61,000 nt of DNA from Chrysomallon squamiferum. Its lineage: Eukaryota > Mollusca > Gastropoda > Neomphalida > Peltospiridae. The stretch is taken from the NCBI GenBank assembly GCA_012295275.1, contig CM022679.1:13973342-14034341 (forward strand), in the 5' to 3' direction. How positions within the stretch are numbered: position 1 is the stretch's first letter; the number at the start of each line of letters is the position of its first letter. The position numbers and the translations under genes are program-made. The notes below the pieces were generated by a model, which made no database searches, was not told the origin of the DNA, and saw nothing but the letters and a program-made list of their open reading frames with translations. Shown here piece by piece: positions 43,546-54,029 of the stretch.

Positions 43546-43664
43546 TTTTTTAAATGTTCACCACCCAAACAGGGCCTCATCCCATACACTTTCTTCACCT
43601 CCTCATTTTCAAACTTCTTTACAAATCGAGCTGGGACTGTTGTAAATATCACACCTGCAAAAGG

Positions 43665-43702
43665 GTAGATAGGTAGGTAGGTAGGTAGGTAGGTAGGTAA
43701 GT
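43665..43702. repeat. (GTAG)n microsatellite
   Basis: About eight GGTA/GTAG units within an otherwise unremarkable 43546-43780 stretch. The antisense frame crossing it encodes Tyr-Leu-Pro-Thr repeats. Confidence 0.93.
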
Positions 43703-43779
43703 AGAGACTTTTTTTCTTCATTTTTTTTTTTGATTTAATTGGGCTACCCTGCCTGCAGGACACCTGTAAACAGACCCCC

Positions 43780-44090
43780 AGTCTTTTTTGTACACTGATA
43801 CTCTTTTTAGCTGTAGCTTATTGGTGATTGTTATTGTAGTGGCTGGTGTTAGTTCAAGTCATCATCTTTTCACTGTCAGCTCTTTCTCTCTGGGTTTCTC
43901 CTACCACTCTCTGGCTCACTTCGTCTGCCTGGCTGGCAGGACTCGCTCGCTCGCTCACTGACTGACTGGCTGGCTTGGCTGGCTGGCTGGCTGGCTCACT
44001 TCATTTTGCCTGGCCCCTGTGAATGGATTGCGCCGGCGAAGGGGTAACAGCTACAGTGAGAAAACACAGCGGCATTTTCAATTGATTGGT
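43780..44090 (+). promoter_or_regulatory. Putative promoter region upstream of first exon
   Basis: The most GC-rich and CpG-containing stretch nearby. It has TAGCTTATTGGTGATTG (inverted CCAAT near 43817), a CTCGCTCGCTCGCTCACTGA patch, a GGCT tetranucleotide run (about 43965-43996) and GGATTGCGCCGGCGAAGGGG. A mini-ORF of 20 codons lies at 44023-44085 (begins MDCAGEGVTA). The transcription start cannot be fixed from sequence. The orientation is chosen because a consensus splice donor lies downstream on the + strand. Confidence 0.4.
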
Positions 44091-44558
44091 ACAGACTGAG
44101 TTAGTTGGAAAGATAACCTCGAAGAATCACAACAGAGATTGCATTACTAGAGATCAGCGGAAAACAGAGGACTGTACAACGGTTTATTTTGAGTGAGTGA
44201 GAGTATATACAATCTCTCTCTCTCTCTGTGTCTGTCTGTCCGTCTGTCTCTCACGCTCTGTCATTCATTTTTTTTTCTCTCTCTCTATCTCACACTCACA
44301 CACAAAAACCAGTGACACACGAGAGTGTGTATATGTGTGTGTGTGTGTGTGAGTGTGAGTAAGTGAGTGTCTCACTGTGCCGTGTAGCAATAAGACTGAG
44401 AAAGAAACACAGGGACGAGTAATGATTATTGTTGTGTTAAAAACTGTACGCTTGACCAGTTCTTCAGACCAGTGATTCGGTCTCGGATGATCCCTCGCTG
44501 TTCAACTCGCTAAGAAGCAAAGAAACATAATGGCTCGCTGATTGTTACTGCTCTGACG
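44091..44558 (+). other. Putative 5'-UTR exon with uORFs, ending at a splice donor
   Basis: Higher-complexity sequence that includes CT/TG simple repeats at about 44210-44360. It ends in CTCTGACG|GTAAGTAG, a near-perfect eukaryotic donor, with the exon ending at 44558. Near the end are two tiny upstream ORFs, 44488-44514 (ATG then 7 codons) and 44530-44541 (ATG GCT CGC stop). No long coding frame is present, so any gene would begin coding in a later exon outside the recognisable part of the window. The 5' boundary is a guess. Long uORF-containing leaders are common in developmental regulators, but the gene cannot be identified here. Confidence 0.38.
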
Positions 44559-44970
44559 GTAAGTAGCTTTAATATGCTCGGCAGACCTTTTGGGTTGGCT
44601 AATCTCAGAAGGGGCAATAGATTTAATAAGATGGGGGGCTTGTAAACGGAGAATATTCACAACTCCACACTCCAAACACCACTCGCTCCAACACTGGCTT
44701 TGAGCATTTAAGACTTCTGGGAATTAGTTGATCTCCCTGTTTTTGCTTTGTTATCGTTGTCTATCAACTGCGTTATGCTGCCTTGGCACGTGCGTGTGTT
44801 GTTCTACGTATGTTACGCATGCACTGCGAGCTGAAACCCACTACAAACATTGATTAAATAGCCTGTTAGCATAAGATTAGACAGATATGGCGTGAAGACT
44901 AAGTTATTGTCATCATGGCTCGAGCATTGTTAGACTTCTGACACATTAACAAGTCGTCTTGTTAAATGAG
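44559..44970 (+). promoter_or_regulatory. Unique island in the putative first intron
   Basis: Follows the donor. Balanced composition, with TGGCACGTGCGTGTG, ACGTATGTTACGCATGCACT and CAAACATTGATTAAATAGCC. A candidate intronic regulatory element or extended CpG-bearing promoter zone. No ORF. Confidence 0.33.
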
Positions 44971-45757
44971 CCACGCTTTTTTATTTTTTTTTTTTTTGTC
45001 CTTTTGGGGTTTTTGGGGTTTTTTTTTTTACAAAAATTTTGTTTTGTTTTGTTTCTCTTTTCTTTATTTTATACATGTCTTCGTTCTTTTTTTTTTTAAT
45101 CATTTTTCTTCTTTTCAGTTTTCTTCATTTAATTTTTCTTTTTCATTTTTTAAATAATGTTTTGTCTGAATGTTTCTTTTTTTTTTCTTTCTGTTCCATT
45201 ATCTTAATTCCCTTCTAAAAAATTTTGTTTCTCTTTTTCATAATTTTTTCTTCAATTTTAATTTTTTTTCCATTTTCATAATTTTTCTTCTTTCTTCCAA
45301 ATTTGTCTTCACTTTCTTCATGTTTGTTTCATTTTCTTCTTTATAATTTTTTTCTTTTCAGCTTTCTTAATTTTTGATTATAAGCCTACTTTATTTTTTT
45401 TTTGAATTTTCCTGTCGTCAGTTTTCTTAATTTTTTAATTCATTTTTGCTTTTCTTTTTTACTTGATTTTCTTCATTATTCTCTTCCGTTTTCATAATTT
45501 TTCTTTTTTTCTTTGTGATACACTTTCTCTTACCTTTACTTTCTCTTTATTTGTCTATATTTTCCCCTTTTTTCTTTATTTCGTTAACTTATTAATTTTT
45601 TTCGTTTTTGTTAATTTCCCCCCTTTAATTCTTAATCTATATGCTCTTCATTTCTATTCAGTTTTCTTCGTCTTTTTCTTTACTTCATAATTCTTTCTTT
45701 TCTCTTCCTTAACCTTCCCTCATTTTTCTTCACCTCCTCAACCCTCCCAATCTTATC

Positions 45758-45760
<3 letters not shown>
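44971..45760. other. Pyrimidine-rich (TTTC/TTTTTCTTC) low-complexity stretch
   Basis: About 800 bp almost wholly T and C on the + strand, with recurring TTTTCATAATTTTTCTT and CAGTTTTCTT words. Frames encode Phe/Ser/Leu runs. It lies a few hundred bp after the putative donor. No element is recognised. Confidence 0.75.
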
Positions 45761-45761
<1 letters not shown>

Positions 45762-45788
<27 letters not shown>

Positions 45789-45790
45789 CT
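45762..45790. repeat. (TA)n microsatellite
   Basis: Pure TA run. Confidence 0.95.
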
Positions 45791-45879
45791 GTGTTTGTGT
45801 TGTGTATGCATGTATATTTTTTTTGTTACATTTTAAAATTATTATTAATATATATTTTCTTTCAATAACATAAAAAAAT

Positions 45880-46210
45880 CCAGTTTACCAAGCTTCACAC
45901 TGTTATCTCTGTTTAACTACATCTTGTCAACTGTTTTTGCCTTTCACACAAACCTCTTCACACAATTTACACACCATTGCTACATTAAACTGCTGTCTTT
46001 GCAGGTGTAAGTCATGTCAATATGTGCAGTACTGATTGTTTTAAATCCATTTAATAAGTGGCGATTATGCTGCGTCAATATCGTATAACACTTATTAGAC
46101 ATGTCTGTGTGCTATATCTAATACTAGATCTGTTTGTTTTAACAATCTCTGTCTACTTAGTGTTTATTTATCTACAGGTTTATTATTTGACTTGCCGATT
46201 TGTTGGTTAA
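45880..46210. promoter_or_regulatory. Candidate conserved non-coding island with 9-bp inverted repeat
   Basis: Unique sequence. TAATAAGTG (46052-46060) and CACTTATTA (46089-46097) are perfect reverse complements with a 28-nt spacer containing GATTATGCTGCGTCAATATC. TGCTGCGTCA resembles a Maf/bZIP-type half-site. CATTTAATAAGTGG resembles an NK2-type homeodomain site (AAGTG core), present on both arms. No ORF. Function is inferred. Confidence 0.4.
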
Positions 46211-46440
46211 CAAGTCTTAATCATGCTCTTTGCTTTTTATTCATTTTATTTGTCATGCTCTTGTTTGTTATTTTCAAAGTCTAATTTTTCAAAAAGAATT
46301 ATTTTTTTTTTTTGAAAATTTATTCTGTTTATTTACGACTTACTGATTTTAATTATTTATGAGTTGTTCATTTATTTATTGCTGAAATGTGTGATAATGG
46401 GTTGATTGATTATTCAATATCGTGTTTAAATTAAAAAATA
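46211..46440. other. AT-rich stretch
   Basis: No recognised feature. Poly-T near 46303-46315. Confidence 0.6.
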
Positions 46441-46520
46441 TAAATATATATACACACATACATACATATATTCATACATAAATATATACTACATACATAC
46501 ATACGTACATAGGTGAACAG
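46441..46520. repeat. (CATA)n/(TA)n microsatellite
   Basis: TA then CATACATA words. Confidence 0.9.
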
Positions 46521-46714
46521 GTGATATTGCATTTCTGATATTTAATATTAGAAAAAAAAAATGTATTTTAATAAGCAGTGATCTTTACTTTCTTATGTTT
46601 GACCTTTACCTTTCTGTGACATTGTTACATACATTGAGTTGTCCTGTAACAGCCAGTGTCATTACTATCATTTGTTTGTTACAAAACATGTGTAAACAGA
46701 GAGAAATATAATGT

Positions 46715-47050
46715 GTGTATATATGTGTGTGTGTGTGTAGACATAAAAGACACATACATATCTTTACACATACACAGATGTGCATACATTACACACAGAT
46801 ATACATGCATACATACATACATATATATATATGTATGTTTGTATGTATGTATGTGTGTGTGTTTGTGTGTGTGTATAGACATATAAACAACACATACATA
46901 TCTTTACACATACACAGATATGCATACATTACACACAGATACACATGCATATCTACCCAACTGATCTACACACATACATTGATGCTTATGTTCATTACAC
47001 ACATGCACATCTATGCATACACACATGCAGAAACACAAACGTCAAGAATG
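46715..47050. repeat. 140-bp duplication inside CATA/GT microsatellite
   Basis: CACATACATATCTTTACACA followed by TACACAGATnTGCATACATT and ACACACAGATACACATGCAT occurs at about 46751 and again 140 bp later at about 46891. Each copy is preceded by GTGTGTGTnTAGACATA. The copies are nearly identical. Frames are His/Tyr/Ile/Cys repeats. Confidence 0.9.
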
Positions 47051-47194
47051 AAATATGTACATACTTAATATTTATTATACATGTATTATACTGACGCTTA
47101 ATCTGTTGATTAATTACTTCAGATGTTTGAAACCTTTTTTCTTTGCATTCCTTACAACACAATTCTCCAAGTGATCAAACTTGTTTTAACTCAT

Positions 47195-47414
47195 GTGTGT
47201 GTGTGTTTTTATCTGGACACCCTGTGTGTGTTTATGTGTGTCTGAGTGTGTATGTAAGTGTGAATGTATGTGTGAATGTGTGTGTGTGTGAATTTGTTTT
47301 TATCATGTAGAGAATGTGTGTGTGAATGTATGTATGTATGGATGTGTTCATAAATGTGTGTTTGATAGTGTATATATGTTTATGTGTGCATGTGCATGTG
47401 TGAATACATGTGAA

Positions 47415-47470
<56 letters not shown>

Positions 47471-47535
47471 TGTGTATGTGTGTGTGTCTGTGTGCATGTG
47501 TGTGTGAATGTGCATGAATGTGATTGTGTGTATGG
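47195..47535. repeat. (GT)n with GTGAATGT variants
   Basis: Degenerate GTGTGAATGTATGT words from 47195, a pure GT run at about 47418-47468, then more variants. Frames are Cys/Val or His/Thr runs. Confidence 0.93.
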
Positions 47536-47748
47536 ATTTAATTTTTATCTTGATTACATGGCCAAAAATAATCATAATGTTAATGGTGAAAATATTTGCA
47601 ATTTGATGAAAACTTTTAAAAAGTTTAAACTTTTTTTTAGAGTTTAAAGAAACAACAAATTAACTAGATAAGAGACAGTTGTTTGATGACTTGATTTCTG
47701 TTGAAAAGTTAATGTGTGTCAGTTTAAATGACACAAAAATATTGTTTA

Positions 47749-47781
<33 letters not shown>

Positions 47782-48930
47782 AAAACTAGTTATTTAAAAA
47801 TGTCAGTTTTTGTTGTTCTTTTGTTGTTTTTTCTTTTTTAAAAAAAAGAAAAAAGAAAAAAAAAAGAAAATCTTTATTACAGAATGATTTTTGGATGAAA
47901 TCATTTTTTATTTTATTTTTGAAAATGACCTTTAAAAATCTTTTCAAATCCCTATTTTTAAGAGCATTATTATATTTTTAACTTTCTTAAAATATCCAAG
48001 ATTCTGATTTAAAAATTTGAATTTTTGTTCATCATGAAAGGTCTAAAAAAAAATAATGAATAAAACTTGTGTAAAAGTTTAAATAAAAAAATTTATAATG
48101 CACATATTAATAGCAAGTTTTAACATAAAAAATATATTTTATAATTTAATGCTGAGTAGCATATTTTAAATATTTTTAAATTTCTTTTTTTTATTATTTT
48201 CTCAGTCATTTTGTTAATTGTTTTTATTAATTTTTACTGAATTTTGTAAAATAACCATTAATAATAATAACAACAACAACAACAACAATATCAGTAACAA
48301 CAACATTAACAAAAATAACAATACATAAAGACACAGACAATGTGATTTTAACTTTTGTTTAAAAACATTCGCCTGACTTTCATAAATAAATTGAATTGTT
48401 TTTTTAAATAATAAAGAGAAAAGTTAATTTTTAAGAAAAACACATTTATCTTATTTTAAAGTTTTGTTAATCTTACATTACATGAAAAATAACCCCCCAA
48501 AACCAACATATTTTGGACATTTTTTTAATTATTGAAAATAAACCCCAAAAAACAAATTCTTTAAGGATATTTTTTTTAAATCTTAACAAACAAATGAATT
48601 ATTTCTGGAAAACTAATGACCACATTAAAATGAAAATAATAAAAACGACAGCAAAAAAAAAAAAAAAAACAATTAAAAATAAAATAAAAAAATAAATAAA
48701 TAAATAAATAAAAACTATAAGCTGACTGACCTTATGTTAGCAAAAGAAAACAAAAATAGAAAAAGCATAATCCACCTTAAAAAGCTTAGTATATATGCAA
48801 ATGTTATTTAAAAAAATAAAAATAAAAAAAATAAAAAAATGTAATTGTAGAATTTTTTTTCCTTGAAGATAAGACAGAAAATAAACAAAAATTAAAAACA
48901 AAAAGTACAAGTAAACCAGTCAAGATAAGT
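47536..48930. other. Extended AT-rich non-coding stretch
   Basis: Includes (ATT)n at about 47750-47779, T/A foldback-like tracts near 47828-47870, (AAC)n near 48265-48310, poly-A near 48650-48670 and (AAAT)n near 48688-48713. No gene or SINE is recognised. Confidence 0.65.
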
Positions 48931-48934
48931 CAGT

Positions 48935-49565
48935 TTTCTGTTAAATACAACATCACTTTTTTATTTGAATAAATCAGCTAAGCTATAAATACATATTTAC
49001 CAAAGTGAAAACTACAAGTACTCTTATCATGTACACTGTAAAATAATAAAAAAAACAAAAAAAAAACAACTAAGACATGAAGTGTGATATTATTAACTTT
49101 TTTTATTTGAATAAATCAAATATCAACATGTACTTAGATAAATCAAACGATACAAGTATGCCTAACGTGATCACTGTCACATTGTATAGTGTAATAAAAA
49201 AACAACAAACAACCAAGACATGAATAATGATATTATTAACTTTTCTGTTAAATACAAGTGTTTGATTTGAATCAGTCGCTTGTTAGTATGTACATAAATG
49301 AATGTTCAAGTACGCCTACCATGCACACAGTCAGAATATCTCACATTGTATTATATCATAATTAAATAATAATAATAATAATAATAGTAATAATAATAAT
49401 AATAATGATAAGAAGAAATTAAAAAAGACATGCATGATGATATTATTAACTTTTCTATTAAATATGATTGTTTGTTTTGAATCAGTCGCTTGTTAACTTG
49501 TACTTAAATCAGTCGACAATACAAGTACAGTGTATCAGCTTATAAACAGACTGTAAACAGGTAAA
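48935..49565. repeat. ~143-bp tandem repeat with an expanded (AAT)n copy
   Basis: GATATTATTAACTTTTnTnT recurs at 49086, 49229 and about 49439, with an earlier partial copy near 48940. Downstream words are shared in order: TTTGAATnAnTCnnnTnT, ACATGTACTTAnATnAATCA, ACAAGTAnGCCTA, CATTGTATnnTnTAATAA and AAGACATGAA. The third interval is 210 bp because an AAT microsatellite (49365-49408) expanded inside it. Confidence 0.88.
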
Positions 49566-49780
49566 AAAAACAAATTTATTTGATACATTCGAATCTACAG
49601 GTAAAAGTTAATCCCTGTTACCTCTTTCTCACATTCTCGTTTAACTTGAAATGAGTGGTGTAACATTCAGGAGTAACTTATTATTAATCTCTGACTGTAT
49701 TTTTCTTTGTGCATAAATAATAAAAAAATATATATATTAGAAAAAATAAACAATAATAAATAATAACAATAAATATGTAA
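49566..49780. other. AT-rich unique stretch
   Basis: No feature is recognised. Confidence 0.55.
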
Positions 49781-49784
49781 ATAA

Positions 49785-49950
49785 ATAAAATAATAATAAT
49801 AATAATGATCATGATGATTATGAAGATGATGATAATGGTAGTAGTAGTAGTTGTTGCTATAATAATAATGATGATGATGATGATGATGTTTAAGATGATG
49901 ATGGTAGTAGTAATAGTTGTTAAAAATAATAATAATAATAATAAAACAAC
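49785..49950. repeat. (AAT)n/(GAT)n/(AGT)n microsatellites
   Basis: Adjacent AAT, GAT and AGT trinucleotide runs, with TAGTAGTAGTAGTTGTT repeated as GTAGTAGTAATAGTTGTT about 68 bp later. Frames are Met/Ile/Val or Thr/Ile runs. Confidence 0.92.
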
Positions 49951-50335
49951 AAGAAAATGCAAATTAAGACATAAGAAAACTTTGATGAAAGTTTGAATGA
50001 ATGCCTTTTTTTTATTATTTATTTATTATTCCTGTTTTTGTTTCTTTATATCTTTCTTTCCTTAACTTTGTTTGTTTGAATTTAATTACATTAAATTGTA
50101 CTGTATTACATTACATTGTATTGTAATATTATTATTATTATTATTACTATATAACATTACATTCAATTATTTCATACTACATTATAAAATTAGTGCATTT
50201 TTACATACATTACAAAATTAAGACACAAAATACACTCTGATTTTATTTTTTTTTTTTTTAACTGCAATAAAAGAAAAAAAAAAAGTTAAAAAAAAAGTTT
50301 AAAAAAAAAAAGGAAAGAAAACTTCACTTTGAACT
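49951..50335. other. AT-rich stretch with TACATTACATT words
   Basis: ACATTACATTGTATTGTA words near 50085-50165, (ATT)n near 50128-50147, and poly-T and poly-A near 50245-50312. Confidence 0.7.
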
Positions 50336-50339
50336 TGCT

Positions 50340-50660
50340 AGTAAATTCAATTTATGTCTGTTTCACGAGTTCTTAATTTCCATTCTTCCAAGTATTTTAT
50401 TCATGAACGTAAAAGACTGCATGTCTATAATCTTTGCTTTTTCCCTCTGTCGACTTTGTGCAGATTCTTTTCATTGACAGACAACACACTGGGCTTTGGG
50501 TGTGTGTTTCCCTTGTGTTGTTGCTTTGTTGTGTTACTTTAATCAGTGATATTTTCTCGCCGAGGAATTTATGTCATGAAAAGACATGTTTGCACCTGTT
50601 TTGAGTATCAAGTGTTCATATTTGTCATTCAGTTACATACGTGTTTGTTTTCGGTTGTTT
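50340..50660. promoter_or_regulatory. Candidate conserved non-coding island
   Basis: Unique, moderately GC-rich sequence with TTCATTGACAGACAACACAC, TAATCAGTGATATTTTCTCG and CCGAGGAATTTATGTCATGA. The 62-codon frame at 50354-50542 begins MSVSRVLNFHSSKYFIHERK, is not low-complexity, but matches nothing I recognise and lacks clear splice signals. A regulatory role is inferred. Confidence 0.3.
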
Positions 50661-50764
50661 CTTTTTCTTTTTTCTTCTTTTTTTTTTTTTAATATTTTTT
50701 TTATGATATTACTTATTTATTTATTACTTCAGCAAACTGTTCAGACTTGTGTTGTAAGTTAATT

Positions 50765-51254
50765 TATTTAGAGTGTGTGTGTTTTGGCTCAATGGTTAGA
50801 GTGGAGATATGATAAGTGACAGTTCACAGGATCACTTCTGATTGTTAGAAACAATTCTCTTTACATTATTTTCCAGTCCAACTAGTGCTCCAACTCCGAT
50901 TTATCAAAAATACCATAAAATTAATTGTCTTTTGATTATTTCCCATTCCAATCAATGTTCCATCTCTGATTTATCAAATATCTTCAAATTAATTTTCGGG
51001 GTCTATTTACCGTTCCAAATTGGGCTCCATGTCTGGATTATCAAAGATCAGAAAATCAATTCTGTCGGATATTTCCCATTTCCCCAGCTTATCAGAGATC
51101 ACTGGGAATTCTGGTTACTGAGGCATGTTTTGAAGATAGCTGTCTTTCAGTGGTAGCAGCAGGTTTCCTCTCTATCACACTGTTATGAAGATTAAATAAA
51201 CACATCTACATGACACTTAATTAACACTGTAACTGTTAATGTATCATTAAACAC

Positions 51255-51258
<4 letters not shown>
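50765..51258 (+). mobile_element. SINE with 3-4 tandem copies of its core
   Basis: Head TGGCTCAATGGTTAGAGTGG (box A) near 50785, box B region near 50830. Then a module of about 69 bp, with TTTCCAGTCCAACTAGTGCT and CCAACTCCGATTTATCAAAA, repeats from about 50861, 50931 and 51000, with a partial copy from 51069. Each holds a TTCCnnTCCAAnnnnnGnTCC and GATTTATCAAA-like pair. The end is normal: GGTAGCAGCAGGTTTCCTCT, then ATTAAACACATTTCTC near 51246, running into (CT)n. The 104-codon frame here is SINE-derived. Confidence 0.8.
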
Positions 51259-51316
<58 letters not shown>

Positions 51317-51350
51317 ATATCTCTCTCTCTGTATATATATATATGTATTC
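51259..51350. repeat. (CT)n microsatellite at the SINE tail
   Basis: CT run of about 52 bp plus CTATAT and TA extensions. Its place directly after the SINE 3' end suggests it grew from the SINE's pyrimidine tail. Confidence 0.95.
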
Positions 51351-52255
51351 TTCTTTACTATTCAGGTATTATTACAATGCAATAGATTTTCTTTTGTTGA
51401 AAAAATTTACGGTTCTATGGTTTTAATGACAATATGAGACAAAAAATATAAAACAAAAATAATTTTATCTCATTTATTAACACAAATGAATAAAAACAAG
51501 ATACCCCCCAAAAAAAAAAAAAAAAATACATAAAATAAATAAGTAAATAAATAAATATATATATTCATATAAATAAATTGTACATTAGGTTTGTTAATGA
51601 AAGAAACATACATTTGTCTCGACTCTTTTTTTAATGGTTTTTCAGATTTTTTTATTGGCATTTTTGAGAATAAATTTAATCATGATATACAGATGATCTT
51701 CATAAACTTTCTTCTTTTTTAAATTAACACTTATATGTTAATTAAATTTCTTACTTCAATCATCACTTTTCAAAAAGAATTTCTGAACAAAGCTGACTCT
51801 GTTATTATTATTAATTTTTTTTTTGTGAAAACTTCCACAAGTAATTTTTGTAAGATTTTGTGAATTAAAACTTCAGTAACTAATTTTAATGTGTTCAGAA
51901 TGAAACTTCAGATTTTGTTTAATGAGTGTGAACAAAAAAAACTTCATTAATTAGGTTTAATGTGTTGGTGTTGTATACACTTCAATATCTGTTATTAATA
52001 TTCCTATTATTATTAATTTAATTAATTTAATTTTTTTTTTTATGTTGAATGAAAAACATTAACTAATTTTAATCTCTAACAAATCTAAAATCTTAATTTT
52101 ACCATGAAATAAATAAGACTTCACTAATTAATTACTTCAACACAACGAAAACACTACCTATGCAACAATACCCACAAACAGGTAAAAAACAGCCTAACAG
52201 ATTAGTTCATATTACAGAAATTTCAAACTCCTGAAATTAAATACACTGACAATGA
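51351..52255. other. AT-rich non-coding stretch
   Basis: Poly-A near 51508-51526, AAAT words near 51530-51560. A loosely recurring AACTTCAnTAAnTAnTTTTAAT word lies near 51830-51960 and 52110. No gene is recognised. Confidence 0.6.
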
Positions 52256-52259
52256 AATC

Positions 52260-52500
52260 ATGAGACCAACTAGCCTCAATACGAAACACGTGAGACTGCC
52301 AGCCCACCCCATTCTGCGAGAGGTGGCTGGGTGCAGTAACACGAGGCGGGTACAGGCTGCAGTAAGACAAGGCGGGTGAGCTGGGAGCCCTGCTTTGTTT
52401 GAAAGGTCAGGTGTGATGGTGACAAAGCGTTTTGCTGGCAACAAAGCCAAACTCGTTTCTTGAGTACAAACACAGTGACGTTTACCACTTCAAGAGTTAA
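52260..52500. promoter_or_regulatory. GC-rich island with a ~28-bp tandem duplication
   Basis: The most GC-rich patch in the right-hand part. GTGCAGTAACACGAGGCGGG followed by TACAGGCT is repeated as CTGCAGTAAGACAAGGCGGG followed by TGAGCT (about 52331-52382). Also AATACGAAACACGTGAGAC (CACGTG) and TGAAAGGTCAGGTGTG (AGGTCA/CAGGTG). Antisense frames of 75 and 117 codons cross it, but one ends in a His-Thr run from the GT microsatellite. Enhancer, CpG patch or unknown exon are all possible. Confidence 0.37.
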
Positions 52501-52554
52501 AAAACCCAAGCAGGAAAAATGACTCAGTCTGACTGGATTTAGGTTTGTCTGTCT

Positions 52555-52559
52555 CTGTT

Positions 52560-52611
<52 letters not shown>

Positions 52612-52624
52612 GGTGGGTGTGTTT
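52555..52624. repeat. (GT)n-(GGGT)n microsatellite
   Basis: GT run (about 52564-52602) followed by GGGT tetranucleotides. Confidence 0.95.
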
Positions 52625-53000
52625 GACACAGTAGCATAATGTAGTTATATTAATTAAGTTAAAAATTTTGTAACGCATTATAATTATATTACAGTATTTC
52701 AGTAACAAAAAAATTTGACACAGTAGCTTACTAAAAGTTATATTACAATAATTATGTACATTGATTATGTAATGCAGCAGTTTAACAATTTCATTTTCAC
52801 TTACACAGGATTTTCACGTTTCAATTCTGTTTGTGCATTAGCACATTATCATTTTTATTTACCAAACTCTAAACATCAATTTAAAAATAATAGTTTCACT
52901 GAAAAAGGTTTCATATTTTTATTAAATTATTTATCATGACAATGTTAAACATTGACATTTTCATTTTGATGGATACAAATTACTGATTATATATTTGTCA
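52625..53000. other. AT-rich stretch
   Basis: TTTGACACAGTAGCnTA recurs near 52621 and 52713, a possible decayed duplication. Otherwise unremarkable. Confidence 0.5.
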
Positions 53001-53995
53001 TTGGAGCATCATAATTAAACAGGTGTAACCATTTACATTATCTAAAACTAAAAACATTTTAGCAGTTTCATTTTCATCAATATTAAGTGTTATATGTTTA
53101 TTCCACTCTATACTTTAACGAAGTTTTATGTTTAAAATATCTCATTGAACTACATTTTTTTTCATCTGTTTCATGTGAATTATCATATTTGTATACATTT
53201 GTATAACATATAAGAATTATCATATTTTTTTATTTCAGCACATAATGTAACATATAACACTTTTATTTTTTTACTTCACAAGATATTGTAATAATCATCA
53301 TCTTTATTGCAACTTTATTTAAAATCTCAATTTAATTCACACACATTATCATGTTCTTATATCACCATACACTGTAAGATAACAATAGTTATCTTTTTTC
53401 TTCACAAGATACTGTAATGTAACCTATGTTACAACTTTGTTTAAAATGCCTGTTTCATTGATGCAAACTGTCAGATTTTTATTTCACACACACTATAATA
53501 TAACAGTTATCATATTTTTTTATATTTCATCATATTTTTCACTTCACCATATACTGTAACATATAACAGTTATCAGTTATTAATATATTACTGCATATCA
53601 AAACACCAATTTTTAATCTCAGTTTCACTGATAGATATTATCTTATTTTTATTTCACCATGCATGGTAACATATAACAGTTATCACCATCAACATTACAA
53701 CTTCATTGATATAAATTTTCTGATTTATATTTCACCATACATTGTAACATATAACAGTTATCAAATTATTTATTTCACATATTATATATTTTATATCACC
53801 ATACACTGTAACATATAACAGTTATCACATTCTTTATTTCACTTATTATATTATTTTACTTCACCACACAGTGTAACATATAACAGTTATCACACTCTTT
53901 ATTTCACTTATTATATTATTTTACTTCACCACACAGTGTAACATATAACAGTTATCAACATTTATTTAATTTCACTTTATTAAATTATTTAAAAT
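53001..53995. repeat. Tandem satellite, degenerate then 65-bp units
   Basis: A unit containing CACCATACACTGTAACATAT, AACAGTTATCAnATTnTTTA and TTTCACTTATTATATTATTT recurs. The last copies (GTTATCAC at 53821, GTTATCAC at 53886, GTTATCAA at 53951) are exactly 65 bp apart and nearly identical. Upstream units to about 53080 are progressively more diverged and longer. This gradient suggests recent expansion at the 3' edge. Confidence 0.88.
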
Positions 53996-54029
53996 TTCAC
54001 CTGATAACAGTGTGAACAAATAAGGTCTT

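Noticed and set aside
50842-51156. 104-codon ORF with mixed composition
   Set aside because: Lies wholly within the SINE with amplified core.
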